DNA of 64,000 bases from LMUY01 sp964235495. Lineage in GTDB: Bacteria > Pseudomonadota > Alphaproteobacteria > Acetobacterales > Acetobacteraceae. Within the stretch, counting starts at the first letter, position 1. Every line of letters starts with the position of its first letter. The position numbers and the translations under genes are program-made. The DNA is taken from the NCBI GenBank assembly GCA_964235495.1, contig CAXSAX010000004.1:1-64000 (forward strand), read 5' to 3'. The notes beneath the pieces were generated by a model that searched no databases, was not told where the DNA came from, and saw only the letters and a program-made list of their open reading frames with translations. Below are positions 7,410-16,537 of the stretch, one piece after another.

Positions 7410-10107
7410 CCCGATCTTCGACACCGCCGAGGGCAAGCGCCTGCTGGCCGTGGCGCGCGGCGAGGACTGGCGGCGCTGGGGGCCGTACCTCAGCGAGCGC
7501 CAATGGGGCACGGTGCGCGAGGACTACAGCCCCGGCGGCACCGCCTGGGAATACTTCCCGCACGACCACGCCCGCAGCCGCGCCTACCGCTGGGGCGAGG
7601 ACGGGCTGGCCGGGTTCGCCGACGACAAGCTGCGCTGGTGCCTTGGCCTGGCGCTGTGGAATGGCGCCGATCCCATTCTGAAGGAACGGCTGTTCGGCCT
7701 CACCAACGCCCAGGGCAACCACGGCGAGGACGTGAAGGAGCTATACTACTTCCTGGACGGCACCCCCACGCATTCGTACATGCGAATGCTTTACAAATAC
7801 CCGCAAGCTGCTTTTCCCTATGATCGGCTGATCCAGGAGAACGCCGCCCGCACGGCACAGGAACGCGAGTTCGAGTTGGTCGATACCGGCATCTTCAACG
7901 AGCGCCGCTACTTCGACGTCGCTGTCGAATACGCCAAGGCCTCCACCGACGACATCCTGATGCAAGTCACGCTGCACAACCGCGGGCCGGACCCGGCGGC
8001 GCTGCACGTGCTGCCGCAGCTTTGGTCCCGCAACAGCTGGAGCTGGATGCCGGGCCAGCCGAAGCCGGTGCTCTCCCAGCAGGGTAGCCGGGTACGGGCC
8101 AGCCACCCGTCGTTGGGGCGGGTCCGCACCTGCGAGGTGGACGCGCCCGATGCCGAGTGGCTGTTTTGCGAGAACGAGACCAACGTCAACGCGTTGTATG
8201 GCGCATCCCTGCCCGGCCCGTTCAAGGACGGCATCAACGATTGCGTGGTGCATGGCCGTCGCGACGCCGTCAGCAGTCTCCGCCGCGGCACCAAGTGCGC
8301 CGCCCACATCCTGTTCGAGATCCCGCCTGGCGGCCAGGCCACACTGCGCCTGCGCTTCCGCCCGGAAGCGACAGACGACGCGTTCGCCTGGTTCGACCCG
8401 CTGATGGATGGCCGGCGGGCCGAGGCCGACGCGTTCTATGCCGCCCTGCAACGCGACATGCCCGATCCGGACGCCCGGCTGGTGCAGCGCCAGGCGCTGG
8501 CGGGAATGCTGTGGTCCAAGCAGTTTTACGGCTTGGACGTACGCCGCTGGCTGCAGGGCGACCCCGGCCAGCCCACCCCGCCGCCAGGCCGCAAGCAAGG
8601 GCGCGACGCGGACTGGCGGCACATCGACAATCTCGACATCGTCTCCATGCCGGACGCCTGGGAATATCCATGGTACGCTGCCTGGGACCTTGCTTTTCAC
8701 ACTGTCACCTTCGCCATGGTCGATCCGGAGTTCGCCAAGGCGCAGCTGCTGTTGCTGATGCGCGAACGCTACATGCACCCGAACGGCCAGTTGCCCGCCT
8801 ATGAGTGGGCGTTCGGCGACGTTAACCCGCCGGTGCACGCCTGGGCGGTGCTGCGGGTGTTTCAGATGGACCGGGTGATGACGGGAGTGGCGGACCGCAA
8901 GTTCCTGGAAATGGCGTTCCACAAGCTGCTGTTGAATTTTACTTGGTGGGTCAACCGCAAGGATGCGGATGGGCAGAATATCTTCCAGGGCGGTTTCCTC
9001 GGCCTGGACAACATCGCCATCTTCGACCGCTCCGAGCCGCTGCCCACCGGCGGCGTCATCAACCAGGCCGACGGCACCGCCTGGATGGCGATGTTCGCGC
9101 TCAACATGATGCGCATCGCCCTGGAGCTCGCGCTGGCCGATGACGCCTACCAGGACATGGCGACCAAGTTCTTCGAGCATTTCCTCTACATCGCGGAAGC
9201 CATGACCAGCACCGGCGGCATCGGCCTGTGGGACCAACAGGACCAGTTCTTCTATGACGTGCTGCACCTGCCGGACGCCGAGACCATCCCGCTGCGCGTC
9301 CGCACCATCGTCGGCCTGATCCCGCTGTTCGCCGTGGAGGTGATTGGCAGCCGCGCCTTCGAGGCGCTGCCTGAGTTCAGCGAGCGGCTGCAGTTCTTCC
9401 TGGACAACCGGCCAGACCTTGCCGCGCTCATCTCTCGCTGGGGGGAGCCCGGCACCGGCGAGCGCCACCTGCTGTCCTTGCTGCGCGGCCACCGAGTCAA
9501 GATGCTGCTGCGTCGGATGCTGGACCCGGCGGAGTTCCTGTCCCCCCACGGCGTCCGCGCCCTGTCCAAGGTGCACGAGGCGCACCCCTACGTGCTGCAG
9601 GTGAACGGCCGCAGCTTCAGCATCGGCTATGAACCCGGCGAGGGCACGTCCCGCTCGTTCGGCGGCAACTCCAACTGGCGTGGCCCGGTGTGGATGCCGG
9701 TGAACATACTGCTGGTCGATAGCTTGCGCGAGTTCCAGCGCTACTACGGCGACGACTTCCAGGTGGAGTGCCCGGTTGGGTCAGGCCAAATGGTGCCGTT
9801 GCGGGAGGTGGCGGATCAGCTGGCCGAGCGGCTCAAGTCGCTGTTCCTGCGTGACGCCCAGGGCCGCCGGGCCTGCTTCGGCGACGACGAGATCGCGCAA
9901 AGCGACCCGTATTTCCAAGATAACTTGGTGTTCAACGAGTATTTCCACGGCGACACCGGCCGCGGCCTGGGGGCGGCGCACCAGACCGGATGGACCGGTT
10001 GCATCGCGCTGTTGCTGGCCGGGCCGGACAGCCCATGGGCCAAGACGACGGCGCAGCATCCGCAGGCGACGGCGGGAGTAAATTCGTTGCGGGCACAGGC
10101 GACATGA
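7399..10107 (+). CDS. GH63/MGH1-like glucosidase
   Basis: Large (902 aa) glycoside hydrolase of the bacterial GH63-like group (mannosylglycerate hydrolase/MGH1-type catalytic domain). It probably acts on alpha-glucosides. Family landmarks include RLLAVARGEDWRRWGPYLSE at the N-terminus, HGEDVKELYYFLDGTPTHSY and NETNVNALYG. The barrel contains WEYPWYAAWDLAFHT, LPAYEWAFGDVNPPVHAWA, GNSNWRGPVWMPVN and, near the C-terminus, GRGLGAAHQTGWTG. Start chosen at ATG 7399, preceded by GGGAG at a suitable distance and overlapping the previous gene by 11 nt; an ATG at 7375 is possible. No signal peptide, so a cytoplasmic enzyme. The true substrate is not deducible from sequence. Confidence 0.88.
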   Translation: MDADPIFDTAEGKRLLAVARGEDWRRWGPYLSERQWGTVREDYSPGGTAWEYFPHDHARSRAYRWGEDGLAGFADDKLRWCLGLALWNGADPILKERLFGLTNAQGNHGEDVKELYYFLDGTPTHSYMRMLYKYPQAAFPYDRLIQENAARTAQEREFELVDTGIFNERRYFDVAVEYAKASTDDILMQVTLHNRGPDPAALHVLPQLWSRNSWSWMPGQPKPVLSQQGSRVRASHPSLGRVRTCEVDAPDAEWLFCENETNVNALYGASLPGPFKDGINDCVVHGRRDAVSSLRRGTKCAAHILFEIPPGGQATLRLRFRPEATDDAFAWFDPLMDGRRAEADAFYAALQRDMPDPDARLVQRQALAGMLWSKQFYGLDVRRWLQGDPGQPTPPPGRKQGRDADWRHIDNLDIVSMPDAWEYPWYAAWDLAFHTVTFAMVDPEFAKAQLLLLMRERYMHPNGQLPAYEWAFGDVNPPVHAWAVLRVFQMDRVMTGVADRKFLEMAFHKLLLNFTWWVNRKDADGQNIFQGGFLGLDNIAIFDRSEPLPTGGVINQADGTAWMAMFALNMMRIALELALADDAYQDMATKFFEHFLYIAEAMTSTGGIGLWDQQDQFFYDVLHLPDAETIPLRVRTIVGLIPLFAVEVIGSRAFEALPEFSERLQFFLDNRPDLAALISRWGEPGTGERHLLSLLRGHRVKMLLRRMLDPAEFLSPHGVRALSKVHEAHPYVLQVNGRSFSIGYEPGEGTSRSFGGNSNWRGPVWMPVNILLVDSLREFQRYYGDDFQVECPVGSGQMVPLREVADQLAERLKSLFLRDAQGRRACFGDDEIAQSDPYFQDNLVFNEYFHGDTGRGLGAAHQTGWTGCIALLLAGPDSPWAKTTAQHPQATAGVNSLRAQAT

Positions 10108-10174
10108 TGCGCTGGCTTTGCAACCGGCTTGCCGCCCGAACGCTTGAAGGGTTCAGCCCAGCACAGGACCCCGC

Positions 10175-12376
10175 ATGAGCCAGTCAACCACTCCCTCGAT
10201 CCAGGAAGGCCGCCCTTTCCCCCAAGGCGCTACCTGGAACGGCCTCGGCGTGAACTTTTCCCTATTCTCGGCCAATGCGACCAAGGTGGAGCTGTGCCTG
10301 TTCGACGACACCGGCGAGACCGAGATCGCCCGTGTCGCACTGCCGGAGTACACCAACGAGATTTGGCACGGCTTCCTGCCCGACGCGCGCCCTGGCACCG
10401 TCTATGGCTACCGCGTCCATGGCCCATATGAGCCCGAGAACGGCCATCGCTTCAACCCGAACAAGCTCGTACTTGACCCCTACGCCAAGGCAGTCATCGG
10501 CCAGATCACCTGGGCGCCTGAGGTGTTCGGTTACGTGCTCGGCGAGGACGATACGACGTACGACGAGCGCGACAGCGCCAAGTTCATGCCCAAGGGCCGC
10601 GTCATCGACCCGGCGTTCACCTGGGGCGAGGACCGGGCGCCCCGCGTGCCATGGGACCAGACGGTGATCTACGAAACCCACGTCAAGGGCTACACCAAGC
10701 TGCACCCGGGCGTGCCGGAGGAGCTGCGTGGCACCTTCCGCGGCCTGGCGAGCCCCGAAGTGGTCCGCTATATCCGCGACCTCGGCGTAACCTGCGTCGA
10801 ACTGCTGCCGATCCATATGTTCGCCGATGACAGCTACCTGCTCGAGAAGGGCCTGGTGAACTACTGGGGCTACTCCACCCTCGCCTTCTTCGCTCCCAGC
10901 CGCCGCTACGCCAGCGTGCCGGACTTCGCTTTCTCCGAGTTCAAGGAGATGATCAGCCGCTTCCACGCCGCCGGCATCGAGGTGATCCTGGACGTGGTGT
11001 ACAACCACACCTGCGAGGGCAACGAGAAAGGCCCCACCCTGTCGTTCAAGGGCATCGACAACGCCAGCTACTACCGCCTGCTGCCGGACCAGAAGCGTTA
11101 CTACATCAACGACACCGGCACGGGGAACACGGTCAATCTATCCAACGCCCGCGTCATCCAGATGGTGATGGACAGCCTGCGCTACTGGGTGACCGAGATG
11201 CACGTGGACGGTTTCCGCTTCGACCTCGGCACCATTCTGGCGCGCGAGGATTCCGGCTTCGACGTGGAGAGCGGCTTCCTGCGCGCCGTGGGCCAGGACC
11301 CGATCCTGAGCCAAGTCAAGATGATCACCGAGCCGTGGGATTGCGGCCCCGGCGGCTACCAGGTTGGCGGCTTCCCCCCTGGCTGGGCCGAGTGGAACGA
11401 CCGCTACCGCGACAACGTGCGCGCCTATTGGAAAGGCGATGCGGGCAAGACCAAGGACTTGGCCACCCGTTTCACCGGCAGCAGCGATTTCTTCAACCGC
11501 CGCGGTCGCCCCGCCTGGTCCTCCGTCAATTTCCTCACCGCCCATGACGGCTTCACGCTGAACGATTGGGCCTCGTACAACGAGAAGCACAATGAGGATA
11601 ACGGCGAGGACAACAAGGACGGCAATAGCAACAACGAGAGCTGGAACTGCGGCGCCGAAGGCCCCACGGACGACCCGGAGGTGACAGGCATCCGCGAACG
11701 CCAGATCAAGAACATGCTGGCTACTCTTCTGCTGTCTCGCGGCACGCCCATGCTTCTGGCCGGCGACGAGTTCGGCCGCACCCAGGGCGGCAACAATAAC
11801 GCCTATTGCCAGGACAATGAGATCAGCTGGCTGAACTGGGACCTGCATGAGAAGGGCGAGTCCCTGGTCCGCTTCGTGTCGCAGATCACCGCCCTGCGCC
11901 GACGCCTGCCGATTCTCACCCGCTCCCGTTTCCTGACGGCGGAGTGGAACGAGGAACTGGGCATCAAGGACGTGACTTGGCTCAAGCCCAACGGCCACGA
12001 AATGGACCAGGGCGCGTGGGACGACACGAATGCCCGCTGCATTGGCATCCTGCTGGACGGCCGGGCCCAGGCCTCCGGCATCCGGCGCCGCGGTGCGGAC
12101 GCCACGGTGCTGGTCGTCATGAACTCCTACCATGGCGGGGTCGGCTTCCGTTTGCCCGAGGTGCCCGGCGGGCTTGCGTGGCGTTGCTCGGTCGATACCA
12201 ACCAGGAAAACTCCGCCATCGACTCGCGCTTTGAGTTTGAAGCCGAGTACTTGGTGACCGGCCGCTCCCTATTGCTGTTCGAGTTGGTGCTCGACCAGGC
12301 CTACTCAGAGGCTCGCGGCATCCCTTACGTGATCGATCCCCCAACCGCGGAGATCGGCGAGGAGGCGATCGCCTGA
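10175..12376 (+). CDS. glgX: glycogen debranching protein GlgX (isoamylase)
   Basis: GH13 (subfamily 11) isoamylase that cleaves alpha-1,6 branches of glycogen or limit dextrins. An N-terminal CBM48-like domain (about 10-110: GLGVNFSLFSANATKVELCL, YGYRVHGPY) precedes the TIM barrel. Catalytic residues are visible: nucleophile Asp350 in VDGFRFDLGT, acid/base Glu386 in ITEPWDCGPGGYQVG and transition-state Asp458 in LTAHDGFTLND. The length of 733 aa is normal. It follows the GH63-like gene after 67 nt and ends the glucan operon. No glgA, glgB, glgC or glgP is in the window, so storage-glucan synthesis must be encoded elsewhere. Confidence 0.95.
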   Translation: MSQSTTPSIQEGRPFPQGATWNGLGVNFSLFSANATKVELCLFDDTGETEIARVALPEYTNEIWHGFLPDARPGTVYGYRVHGPYEPENGHRFNPNKLVLDPYAKAVIGQITWAPEVFGYVLGEDDTTYDERDSAKFMPKGRVIDPAFTWGEDRAPRVPWDQTVIYETHVKGYTKLHPGVPEELRGTFRGLASPEVVRYIRDLGVTCVELLPIHMFADDSYLLEKGLVNYWGYSTLAFFAPSRRYASVPDFAFSEFKEMISRFHAAGIEVILDVVYNHTCEGNEKGPTLSFKGIDNASYYRLLPDQKRYYINDTGTGNTVNLSNARVIQMVMDSLRYWVTEMHVDGFRFDLGTILAREDSGFDVESGFLRAVGQDPILSQVKMITEPWDCGPGGYQVGGFPPGWAEWNDRYRDNVRAYWKGDAGKTKDLATRFTGSSDFFNRRGRPAWSSVNFLTAHDGFTLNDWASYNEKHNEDNGEDNKDGNSNNESWNCGAEGPTDDPEVTGIRERQIKNMLATLLLSRGTPMLLAGDEFGRTQGGNNNAYCQDNEISWLNWDLHEKGESLVRFVSQITALRRRLPILTRSRFLTAEWNEELGIKDVTWLKPNGHEMDQGAWDDTNARCIGILLDGRAQASGIRRRGADATVLVVMNSYHGGVGFRLPEVPGGLAWRCSVDTNQENSAIDSRFEFEAEYLVTGRSLLLFELVLDQAYSEARGIPYVIDPPTAEIGEEAIA

Positions 12377-12402
12377 GATAATCGTCCGCGTCGGTTGCTG
12401 GA

Positions 12403-12436
12403 CGGCGCTGCCATCTATTATAGGAGGGCAGCGCCG
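12403..12436 (+). terminator. hairpin after glgX
   Basis: A perfect 10-bp stem, CGGCGCTGCC (12403-12412) with GGCAGCGCCG (12427-12436), encloses a 14-nt AT-rich loop. It begins 27 nt after the glgX stop and ends 34 nt before the cytochrome gene. There is no T-run, so termination is inferred from stem strength and position. Confidence 0.5.
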
Positions 12437-12469
12437 GTCACGGTGCCTAGAGCGGGAGCTTGCCGGCCG

Positions 12470-13576
12470 ATGGATAGTATGGAGATCAACAAGCTCGCCT
12501 CGGCCGTCTTGGTCGCAGGCATCGCCTTCATGGTGAGTGGTTTGGTCGCCGAGACCTTGGTTCATCCGGCGAAGCTCGCCCAATCTGCCATCAAGATCGA
12601 GGGGGCCGCAGCTCCCGTCGCTGCCACGGCGGCCGCTGCCGAAGCGCCATTGCCGCCCATCGCGCCGTTGCTGGCCAAAGCCGACCCAGCGGCCGGTGAG
12701 CAGGACACCAAGAAGCTCTGCGTCTCTTGTCATAGCTTCAACCAGGGCGGCAAAGCTGGCGTCGGCCCCAACCTGTATGGCGTGGTCGGTGGCCCGCACG
12801 GTCACATGGAGGGCTTCAGCTACTCCGCCGCCATCAAGGCCAAGGCTGGCCCATGGACCTTTGACGAGTTGAATGCCTGGCTGCGCAACCCACGCAGCTA
12901 TGCGCCGGGCACTAAAATGGGCTTCGCCGGCATCAGCAACGACAAGGAGCGGGCCGACGTCATCGACTACCTCCACACTCTGGCGCAGAGTCCGGAAGCT
13001 CTGCCCCCCGTCGTCGACGTCGCCGCACCCGGCGGCGCAGCAGGAGCTGGTCCGGCAGGCGGAGCCGGTATTGGCGGCGCGGCAGTGGGCAGTGCCCCAG
13101 CTGGAGCGGCCACAGGCGGAGCGGCAGGTGGTCGGGCGGCAGCACCCGGCGTCATTGCACCGGGCGCTAGCGCTGCGCCGGGCACAGCAGGCTCTGCGGC
13201 CCCTGGCGGAATCGCCCCCGCCGGTGGTGCAGGAACGGCCGGCCAGGCCGCTCCGGCAATCGGCGCCAAGCTGTCCCAGCCTGGCGCTGCGGTGCCGGCA
13301 ACCGGCCAGACATCCTCCGCGCCCGCCGTCAGCGGCGCTGCAGCGAGCGCACCAGCCCCTGTGACCGTGCCGCACCAGCCCGTGGCGCCCAATGCCGGCG
13401 CAGCTGGCAGTTCGGACGTGGCGAACAGCTCGGCCCTGGCGGGTGTGCGCGCTGCGCCGCAATCGGACAACGGCGGTCAGTTGTCGACCTCCGCACCTGG
13501 TACTGCGGCCGGCACGCCGGCCCCGACGTCCTCGCCACCCGCACAGCCGGACTCAGCACCGATCAGCAACGACTGA
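12470..13576 (+). CDS. membrane-anchored class I cytochrome c with long Ala/Gly/Pro-rich tail
   Basis: Periplasmic electron carrier anchored by an N-terminal helix (about residues 9-31, ASAVLVAGIAFMVSGLVAETL). A mitochondrial-like cytochrome c domain (about 68-175) has heme motif C84VSCH88, GVGPNLYGVVG and axial Met150 in GTKMGFAGI. The last roughly 185 residues are low-complexity Ala/Gly/Pro/Ser, with no second heme site, unlike ordinary cytochrome c552/CycM proteins that end soon after the heme domain. I chose ATG 12470 because the in-frame TTG at 12395 falls within the preceding hairpin zone and would place 25 odd residues before the anchor. The neighbours give no hint of its redox partner. 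Confidence 0.85.
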   Translation: MDSMEINKLASAVLVAGIAFMVSGLVAETLVHPAKLAQSAIKIEGAAAPVAATAAAAEAPLPPIAPLLAKADPAAGEQDTKKLCVSCHSFNQGGKAGVGPNLYGVVGGPHGHMEGFSYSAAIKAKAGPWTFDELNAWLRNPRSYAPGTKMGFAGISNDKERADVIDYLHTLAQSPEALPPVVDVAAPGGAAGAGPAGGAGIGGAAVGSAPAGAATGGAAGGRAAAPGVIAPGASAAPGTAGSAAPGGIAPAGGAGTAGQAAPAIGAKLSQPGAAVPATGQTSSAPAVSGAAASAPAPVTVPHQPVAPNAGAAGSSDVANSSALAGVRAAPQSDNGGQLSTSAPGTAAGTPAPTSSPPAQPDSAPISND

Positions 13577-13638
13577 ACTACGGGCCTGGCATCGCGCCAG
13601 GTCTCGGCGCGATGGGCGCCCCACGAAGGAGCGCGGCC

Positions 13639-14838
13639 ATGCCGGAAGCTTTCATCTGCGACGCGGTCCGCACGCCGATTGGCCGCTACGCCGGACTCTT
13701 GAAAGATATCCGGGCCGACGATCTCGGCGCTGTTCCGTTGCGGGCCCTCATGGATCGCAATCCCGGCGTGGATTGGGATGCCGTGGACGATCTGTACTAC
13801 GGCTGCGCCAACCAGGCCGGCGAGGACAATCGCAATGTCGGCCGCATGGCGCTGTTGCTGGCCGGGTTGCCGGCCAGCGTGCCGGCCGCCACCATCAACC
13901 GGCTATGCGGCTCCGGGCTGGACGCCGTGGGAACCGCGGCACGCGCCATCCGCTCGGGCGATGCCGAATTGGTCATCGCCGGCGGGGTGGAAAGCATGAC
14001 CCGCGCGCCCTTCGTCCAGGGCAAGGCCGCGGAGGCGTTCAGCCGCTCGGCCGAAATCCACGACACCACCATTGGCTGGCGCTTCGTCAACCCGCTGCTG
14101 AAAGCGCAATACGGCGTCGAGTCCATGCCAGAAACCGCGGAGAACGTGGCACAGGACTTTCAGGTCAGCCGCGCCGACCAGGACGGTTTTGCCCTGCGTA
14201 GCCAGCAACGCGCCGCTGCCGCGCAAGCTGCCGGGTTCTTTGCAAGGGAGATCACGGCCGTCACGGTCCGCACCCGCAAGGGCGAGGTCGTGGTGGACCG
14301 CGACGAGCATCCCCGCGAAACCAGCCTGGATGCATTAGCCAAGCTGAAGGCGCCGTTTCGTGAGGGCGGCAGCGTTACCGCCGGCAATGCTTCCGGCGTA
14401 AACGATGGCGCTGCGGCGCTCATTCTCGCCACCGAAGCCGCCGCCCGGCGTCACGGCCTCACGCCACGGGCCCGCGTGGTGGCCATGGCGACGGCCGGGG
14501 TGCCGCCGCGGATCATGGGCATGGGGCCAGAGCCTGCCACCCGCAAGCTGCTGGAGCGCACTGGGCTGACTCTGGCGGACATCGACCTGATCGAGCTAAA
14601 TGAGGCATTTGCGGCACAAGGCCTGGCGGTGATGCGGCAGCTGGGCCTGCCGGACGATGCCGAAATGGTCAACCCGCACGGTGGTGCCATTGCCCTTGGC
14701 CACCCGCTTGGTATGTCCGGCGCGCGCTTGGCGCTGACGGCGGTGCACGCGCTGGAGCAGCGCGGCCAGAAACTGGCGGTGGCGACGATGTGCATCGGAG
14801 TGGGCCAGGGCATCGCGGCGCTGATCGAGCGGGTCTAA
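13639..14838 (+). CDS. pcaF: thiolase, 3-oxoadipyl-CoA thiolase type
   Basis: Acetyl-CoA acyltransferase of the thiolase superfamily. The N-terminus MPEAFICDAVRTPIGRYAG and overall match point to the PcaF subgroup, which cleaves 3-oxoadipyl-CoA into succinyl-CoA and acetyl-CoA. Active-site residues are present: nucleophile Cys90 (INRLCGSGLDAV), His355 (GGAIALGHPLG) and Cys385 (MCIGVGQG). The length of 399 aa is typical. ATG 13639 has an AAGGAG site upstream and removes a spurious 9-residue extension. No other beta-ketoadipate pathway gene is nearby, so the physiological substrate could be a different 3-oxoacyl-CoA. Confidence 0.88.
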   Translation: MPEAFICDAVRTPIGRYAGLLKDIRADDLGAVPLRALMDRNPGVDWDAVDDLYYGCANQAGEDNRNVGRMALLLAGLPASVPAATINRLCGSGLDAVGTAARAIRSGDAELVIAGGVESMTRAPFVQGKAAEAFSRSAEIHDTTIGWRFVNPLLKAQYGVESMPETAENVAQDFQVSRADQDGFALRSQQRAAAAQAAGFFAREITAVTVRTRKGEVVVDRDEHPRETSLDALAKLKAPFREGGSVTAGNASGVNDGAAALILATEAAARRHGLTPRARVVAMATAGVPPRIMGMGPEPATRKLLERTGLTLADIDLIELNEAFAAQGLAVMRQLGLPDDAEMVNPHGGAIALGHPLGMSGARLALTAVHALEQRGQKLAVATMCIGVGQGIAALIERV

Positions 14839-14869
14839 CCGCCAGCCTCTGATGGCTCTGCGCAGGCTG

Positions 14870-15574
14870 CTAGGCGAGCCGCTCCGCTAGCTCGTCGATC
14901 CCGTCCACCACGTAGTCCCAAGTTCCAGTCGCTACGAAATCCTGTTTCTGGTGCGACCCGTACTCGGTCGGGCGGGCCACGAAAGCGGTCCGCATCCCGT
15001 AGCGTTGCGCCGCTTGCAAATCGTCGTTGTGGGCAGCGCAAAACATCACCTCGGCCGGCGCCAGGGACAGCATGCGGCAAGCGCCAAGGTAGGTTTCCGG
15101 GTCCGGCTTGTAATGGCCCGAAGTGTCGGCGCCGAAGATCATGTCCCACGGCAGGCCGTTGAACCGCGCCAGATCAACTAGAAGCGACACGTTCCCATTC
15201 GAGAGCGGCGCCGTGATGTAGCGGAGATGCAGCTGCACTATGCCTTCCACCGCGTCTGGCCAGGCACGCAGCCGATGCCAGGCCATGGTGAGCTGCCGCT
15301 TGTCCGCCTCGCTCAGCCCGGTGATGCCGCTCTCCTGCAGCAGTTTGTTGAGCGACTGATAATGCAGGTCATCGAGCTTGGTCCAAGGAAGCTCGCCCCG
15401 GCGCACCCTGTCCATGGAGGGCTTGTAGGCGCCGCGCCAGGCATCAACCAGCGCCGCCCAATCCGTCATGATCTCCCGCGACTCGCCGAACGCGGCCAGC
15501 TCGGCGATCAGGCTGGAACGCCAGTCCACGACGGTGCCGAACGTGTCGAACAGGACGGCGCGAAGGGAAGTCAT
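14870..15574 (-). CDS. HAD-superfamily type II haloacid dehalogenase-like hydrolase
   Basis: Haloacid dehalogenase-like hydrolase of the (S)-2-haloacid dehalogenase class. The nucleophile is Asp10 in RAVLFDTFGTVVDW. Motif II appears as TAPLSNGNVSLL, the Lys of motif III as SGHYKPDPETYLGA, and motif IV as EVMFCAAHNDDLQAA. The length of 234 aa fits. Whether it really dehalogenates or acts on another small phosphate or halide substrate cannot be told. It converges with the thiolase and diverges from flhF. Confidence 0.85.
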   Translation of the reverse strand: MTSLRAVLFDTFGTVVDWRSSLIAELAAFGESREIMTDWAALVDAWRGAYKPSMDRVRRGELPWTKLDDLHYQSLNKLLQESGITGLSEADKRQLTMAWHRLRAWPDAVEGIVQLHLRYITAPLSNGNVSLLVDLARFNGLPWDMIFGADTSGHYKPDPETYLGACRMLSLAPAEVMFCAAHNDDLQAAQRYGMRTAFVARPTEYGSHQKQDFVATGTWDYVVDGIDELAERLA

Positions 15575-15631
15575 GGCATGGTTTTAGCCGATCTCAATGT
15601 TCTGGCAATCTTCGCGCATTAACATCTTGGC

Positions 15632-16537
15632 ATGCGGTTGAAGCTGTATCGGGCGCTTGGCGTCACAGAGGCTATGGCGCAGGTTCGGGCTGAACTTGGG
15701 TCGGACGCATTGATCCTGGCCACGCGCCGGGTCGCGGACGGCGTGGAGGTCACGGCGGCGCTGGACCACGATGATGGGCCGCCGCCGCTCGCCTCCCCGG
15801 AGCGGGAACAGCTGCTAGCGTGGCATGGCATCCCCGCGTTCCTGGCTGCGCAACTCGCCGCCGGGCCCCTGGAGCAAGCGCTCGCCCGTCGGCTGCGCTT
15901 CGGCGGCCTTGGGCTGGAGCGGCGGGAGCCTAGCCCTCTGCTGTTCGCAGGCCCACCGGGTGCGGGCAAAACGCTGACGGTGGCGAGGCTCGCGACGCGG
16001 CTGGTAATGGCGGGCGCAGCGCCGCTGATCATCACCACGGACGGTCATCGCGCCGGCGCTACGGAGCAGCTGGCCGCGTTTACCCGCCTTCTAGGATTGA
16101 CGTTGATTGTGGCAAGCCATCCCGCAACGCTGGCCCGCGCCTTAACGCGGCGGCAGCCCGGCGCTGCCGTGCTAATCGATGCACCGGGCACCAACCCGTT
16201 CGATTCCAGCCAGCGGGACGAGCTGACCAGCCTGATCGCCACGGCAGAGGCGGACGTCGCACTGGTGCTGCCCGCCGGACTCGACCCAGCGGAGTCGGCC
16301 GATTTCGGCGCTGCCTTCGCAGCGGCCGGCGCTACTCTGCTGATTGGCACCCGGCTGGACCTTGCCCGCCGCTTGGGCGGCTTGCTGGCAGCCGCCGAGG
16401 CCGGCCAGCTTATCTTGACCGAGGCCGGCGTCGGGCCTGGTGCGGCGGATGGCTTGCTGGCGCTCACTCCCGCGCTGCTGGCCGAGCGCCTGAGCTGCAC
16501 CAGGCCGTCGCCAGCGCCCGCGGAGTCCTGTTCATGA
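15632..16537 (+). CDS. flhF: FlhF-like SRP-type GTPase
   Basis: GTPase related to Ffh/FtsY that in other bacteria sets flagellar number and position. The N-terminal region (MRLKLYRALGVTEAMAQVRAELGSDALIL) is the FlhF-specific start. It is followed by a short linker and a G domain with P-loop G107PPGAGKT114 and TDGHRAGATEQL (DxxR-type motif). At 301 aa it is shorter than classical FlhF because the B/N linker region is reduced. It overlaps flhG by 4 nt (ATGA). No flagellar structural genes are in the window. Confidence 0.85.
   Translation: MRLKLYRALGVTEAMAQVRAELGSDALILATRRVADGVEVTAALDHDDGPPPLASPEREQLLAWHGIPAFLAAQLAAGPLEQALARRLRFGGLGLERREPSPLLFAGPPGAGKTLTVARLATRLVMAGAAPLIITTDGHRAGATEQLAAFTRLLGLTLIVASHPATLARALTRRQPGAAVLIDAPGTNPFDSSQRDELTSLIATAEADVALVLPAGLDPAESADFGAAFAAAGATLLIGTRLDLARRLGGLLAAAEAGQLILTEAGVGPGAADGLLALTPALLAERLSCTRPSPAPAESCS

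Noticed and set aside
7741..9585. 614-codon minus-strand open frame opposite the GH63-like gene
   Set aside because: Antisense open frames of this length are common in high-GC genes; composition is His/Gln/Arg-rich and no domain is seen, while the plus strand encodes a clear enzyme.
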